The notes below the pieces were generated by a model that was not told where the DNA came from, did no database searches, and worked only from the letters and a program-made list of their open reading frames with translations. Of a stretch of DNA of 64,000 nt, positions 56,850 to 64,000 are shown piece after piece. Numbering within the stretch: position 1 is the first letter of the stretch; each line of letters starts with the position of its first letter. The DNA comes from Acanthococcus lagerstroemiae (taxonomy: Eukaryota; Arthropoda; Insecta; Hemiptera; Eriococcidae): assembly GCA_031841125.1 (NCBI GenBank), contig CM063113.1, forward strand, positions 39,400,197-39,464,196, given 5' to 3'. A program made the translations under genes and the position numbers.

Positions 56850-57851
56850 TCAATGATTGAACGACCATAACGCCTTACATACTTTTCGCCCACTATACTT
56901 CACAGATTTCACGATACCTGCGGTGATCACACCTTTTACACTTTGTCGAATACTACTTTTCAGCACAATTTTTTTCAAAACATTATTCAGCACTTCACCG
57001 ACGTCGGGATCATACGACATAGTTTGAAGCACCTCCTCGGTATCTTTTCGCACGCGTCCCAGATTGTTGAAATATTTCACTAGTTCCTTTTGCGGTACAC
57101 GAGGCAAATTATTCAAATGATGCCATCTCGCTTCCGGACTTATGTTCTGTTGACACACGGTACTGACAGTGTTGTCGGGTATGTATAGGAAATCGGTGAG
57201 CGACGAGATCACGTTTGCGTACAACTCTCGGAAATACTCGATTTGTGGCACTACGATATTCTTGACTTTATTTTTATCTTCTCCGAACCACATTCTAAAA
57301 TCTCCCAAGTACGATATATTCGCAATCGTTTGATAAAATTCGATTTCAGAAAAATTCTCGGGGAGCATTAACAACGAAACGTGAACCGCACTGAAAAGAT
57401 TGTTTCTCAGCGCTATAAGTAATTCGTCGTCTGTACATTGGTGAATAACAGCCACCGGCTTGTGCAGTCGACCGGCAATGTACAAATAACACCAATCCAA
57501 TAAATCGGTGATGAAGTCTTTACGCGATATTATACCATATTTATAGGTCACGTCTTCTTCTCTGTGGTAAATCAAGGTGTTGTAATAGATTTTTGCGCCC
57601 CATTGTTCTTGGAATTTGGTGATCGTATTCGGACCGAGGTACTTTAGCGCCGAATAATGCCATGGTCTTTGAACCAAATTATCTTCGTGAAAATTGGACG
57701 AATTGTTGACGACTAGCACCAAATCTATCATAGGATTGCCGGTTTTACCTGACTGCTTGAAGACACCCGATCCATAACAGAAGCAGTAATTGAAATTATC
57801 TTTCGGGAACTGAGCCAGAATATTGCGGGCTCTTACGACAGCAGAGTTCAT
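56850..57851 (-). CDS. Tam41: Phosphatidate cytidylyltransferase, mitochondrial (TAM41)
   Basis: This enzyme makes CDP-diacylglycerol from phosphatidic acid and CTP on the matrix side of the inner mitochondrial membrane, the first committed step towards cardiolipin. The 333-residue frame has the usual length of animal TAM41 proteins. It shows the nucleotidyltransferase core: CFCYGSGVFKQ with the YGSG turn at residues 26-29, then MIDLVLVVNN with Asp43 of the metal-binding strand, then HYSALKYLGPNTITKFQEQW and AKIYYNTLI. The end (SSIRQSVKGVITAGIVKSVK then YSGRKV) also matches the family. It is a single exon. The ATG at 57849-57851 is the first in frame and suits the short N-terminus. It is transcribed away from Mad, with about 0.9 kb between the two starts. 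Confidence 0.92.
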   Translation of the reverse strand: MNSAVVRARNILAQFPKDNFNYCFCYGSGVFKQSGKTGNPMIDLVLVVNNSSNFHEDNLVQRPWHYSALKYLGPNTITKFQEQWGAKIYYNTLIYHREEDVTYKYGIISRKDFITDLLDWCYLYIAGRLHKPVAVIHQCTDDELLIALRNNLFSAVHVSLLMLPENFSEIEFYQTIANISYLGDFRMWFGEDKNKVKNIVVPQIEYFRELYANVISSLTDFLYIPDNTVSTVCQQNISPEARWHHLNNLPRVPQKELVKYFNNLGRVRKDTEEVLQTMSYDPDVGEVLNNVLKKIVLKSSIRQSVKGVITAGIVKSVKYSGRKVCKALWSFNH

Positions 57852-62249
<4,398 letters not shown>

Positions 62250-62379
62250 TGAGGCATATTGAAGCATTTTAGAAATCGTGACATCAGTTTTTTTTTCCCT
62301 TCCTATTCGCCTCAATACGTTCTTATTCCTGATCTTTTTTTGTCTATTTGATTTTCAACATTCTCCGATAACACCATAG

Positions 62380-63042
62380 TGTACGTCCACGTCGAAAGGG
62401 CCCACCTTGTCGGTATGGAGTTAAGGCCAAGGGGTAATACTAGGATAAATTTCGGTCACAATGAGCCAAACCCGAGGTTTTTAAGTCAAAAATTCGAATT
62501 TTTAGGAATTTTTGAAATCAAAGTTTGAAAAATTGTAGTTTCGAGGAAAACGCGTTTAAAGTTTGAGTAAGAAATTAGTGTTTGAAAAAACGATATTTTA
62601 TGAACATTTTACGTTTAAAATGAAAAGTTTAGACTTATTTTGATGTAAACTGGTACAGAGAAGGTGTCTACCCAAAAATGCAGCAATGCGCAGCGATTAA
62701 TGTGCATCAACGAGTGCAAGACAAAGTGGGCCTTTTTACATTGAAATCAATGTAAAACGAGTATCGACAAAGTGGTCCCTTTCATATTTCGGCCGTACGG
62801 AGGGAAAAACGTTGAAAAACTGGGTATCGAAGAAGTGGTCCCTTTCTCATCCGCGACGTTTTGCGCGCTATCTCTCGGAAGAAATCGAAAAGATCTCTAT
62901 GCTAGCTGATAGACCATGCTTCCAGGTATACAAAACGCTAAAAACCCTATTTTTCGTGTTTTTTTTCCATAATTTTTTATAAAAATGGCTGTATCTCCTA
63001 AACTAAGATCGACAAGGTGGGCCCTTTCGATGTGGACGTACA
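62380..63042. mobile_element. Inverted-repeat element in last Mad intron, 663 bp
   Basis: The ends TGTACGTCCACGTCGAAAGG plus GCCCACCTTGTCG (left) and their inverted copy (right, 63011-63042) agree over about 32 bases. Motifs similar to the inner part of the repeat, GACAAAGTGGNCCNTTTC, recur at about 62711, 62768 and 62830. No target duplication was recognised with certainty. Confidence 0.7.
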
Positions 63043-63153
63043 TATATTTCAAAAGCTTCTGTCCTTTTTCTTTCTTGTGTTCCTATTGTCGAGGTCTCAC
63101 ATCCATACACTATAAATTCCAAAAATACGTATGAAGAAATCTCAGTCTTACTT

Positions 63154-64000
63154 TTACCGACTTTTGGGAGAAAAGGGAGGTATTAAATATATATTTGCCC
63201 TAAATATGTCTCTTTTTTGAAAAATAACTCTCTTAGCTTGTTCCATACTATTTATTTCGGTTTGACTTCTTCCATCTTGCGTTGTCAGACTACGTAAGTA
63301 TTTAAATTCCTTTACCTGCTTTATTTTGAACCTTCTGTTTCCATATTTATTGGATTTTGTTTCCATCTACTGACTACCATCACGTTTATTTTATTTTTAT
63401 TCATCTTCATTTTATATTCTATTTTCAATTTTCCATCCAACTTTTTCAATGTTTTCTTTAGTTTTCTACTTCTTTCCACTATTGTAATGTCATCTGCAAG
63501 CCTTATCATTCTAACCGTCTCCTTTTGTACTCTCACACCCGAGTTCCTTTCATTTCTTCAATTATTACTTTTCCTGTAATAGGCTAAACAGTATTAGTGA
63601 CAAACTACAACTTTGTCTAATTCCTTTTTAAATTTTAACTTCTCTTTCTTCATCCTCTGTTTATATTTAAGCTTTTTGATCCTTACATAAGTTCCATTGT
63701 ACTCTTCTTTATACACTTAACTTGTATCTGGTGCAATATTTGAAACATTTTTGACCATTCAACATTATCAAAATCTTTTTCTATATTTACAAATGCTGCA
63801 TACGTATGTATCCAAACCTTTCTTCAGTCTTTCTTCTAATAAAAGCCTCAAACACAGAATTGCTTCCGTAGTTCCTCTACCTTTTCTGAATAGAAGCTGA
63901 TCTTCTCTCACTCTTTCTTCCATTTTTATTTTGTATTCTTTTATTTGTTATCCTTGCTAGAATCTTTGATCATGTGGTAGTAAACTTATAGTACGATAAT
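63154..64000 (-). pseudogene. RTE-like LINE relic in last Mad intron (cut by window edge)
   Basis: Read on the minus strand from 64000: KMEERVREDQLLFRKGRGTT, EAILCLRLLLEERLKKGLD, YAAFVNIEKDFDNVEW (first catalytic region), then the region ADDITIVERSRKLKKTLKKL (catalytic ADD, 63500-63455) and KIKQVKEFKYLRSLTTQDGR (thumb, 63330-63270). It is the same family as the plus-strand relic at 5880-8480. Several frameshifts and stops make it non-functional. It lies antisense in the final Mad intron. Confidence 0.75.

Overview
This window looks like AT-rich nuclear DNA of an insect-like invertebrate. It has two host genes at its right end, spliced genes with GT-AG introns, and an unusually dense cover of nested transposable elements. 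No rRNA gene, stand-alone tRNA gene, CRISPR array or bacterial operon was seen. The mix of hAT, piggyBac-like, RTE and R1-like elements would suit a hemipteran or a related insect, but that is inference; the sequence does not name a species.

Host genes (56.4-64.0 kb). On the minus strand, 56850-57851 is an apparently complete intronless TAM41 gene (mitochondrial CDP-diacylglycerol synthase, cardiolipin pathway). A small unknown ORF with a C-terminal hydrophobic segment sits between its stop and its poly(A) signals. About 0.9 kb away and divergently oriented on the plus strand is Mad, the BMP-pathway receptor-regulated Smad. Six coding exons (58755-62248) encode the complete MH1 domain, a PPxY linker and most of MH2; the last coding exon lies beyond the right edge. 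The two genes share one intergenic region with paired CRE-like sites.

Transposon territory (0-56 kb). (a) 1-0.7 kb: 3' end of a hAT transposon. (b) 2.8-10 kb: hAT-type MITEs and an RTE-like LINE relic. (c) 11.46-16.24 kb: a 4.8 kb fold-back element with TTAA target duplications, piggyBac-style CCC ends, and arms built of ~170-bp units; three hAT MITEs are nested in it. (d) 17-21 kb: a 5'-truncated Jockey/CR1-like LINE and MITEs. (e) 21-24, 34.7-36.9 and 38.6-42.3 kb: three copies of a second fold-back family with CAGGGCCGGC-type ends and arms built of a ~46-bp hairpin unit. One copy carries a solo LTR, another a TA-inserting MITE whose empty site is preserved in a sister copy. (f) 24.7-29.8 kb: an R1-like LINE relic, two hAT transposase fragments and MITEs. 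(g) 43.6-49.5 kb: an R1/I-like LINE interrupted by a 1.9 kb DNA transposon and by a near-full-length RTE LINE whose target duplication is about 184 bp. (h) 51.4-53.2 kb: an RTE LINE with 5' inversion (twin priming) and an exact 15-bp target duplication, itself hit by another element. (i) 56.0-56.2 kb: a tRNA-derived SINE with two partial relatives elsewhere.

The insertions can be put in order because elements interrupt each other and empty sites survive in paralogous copies or opposite palindrome arms. All positions were read by eye; repeat ends are accurate to a few bases where a target duplication is quoted and approximate elsewhere.
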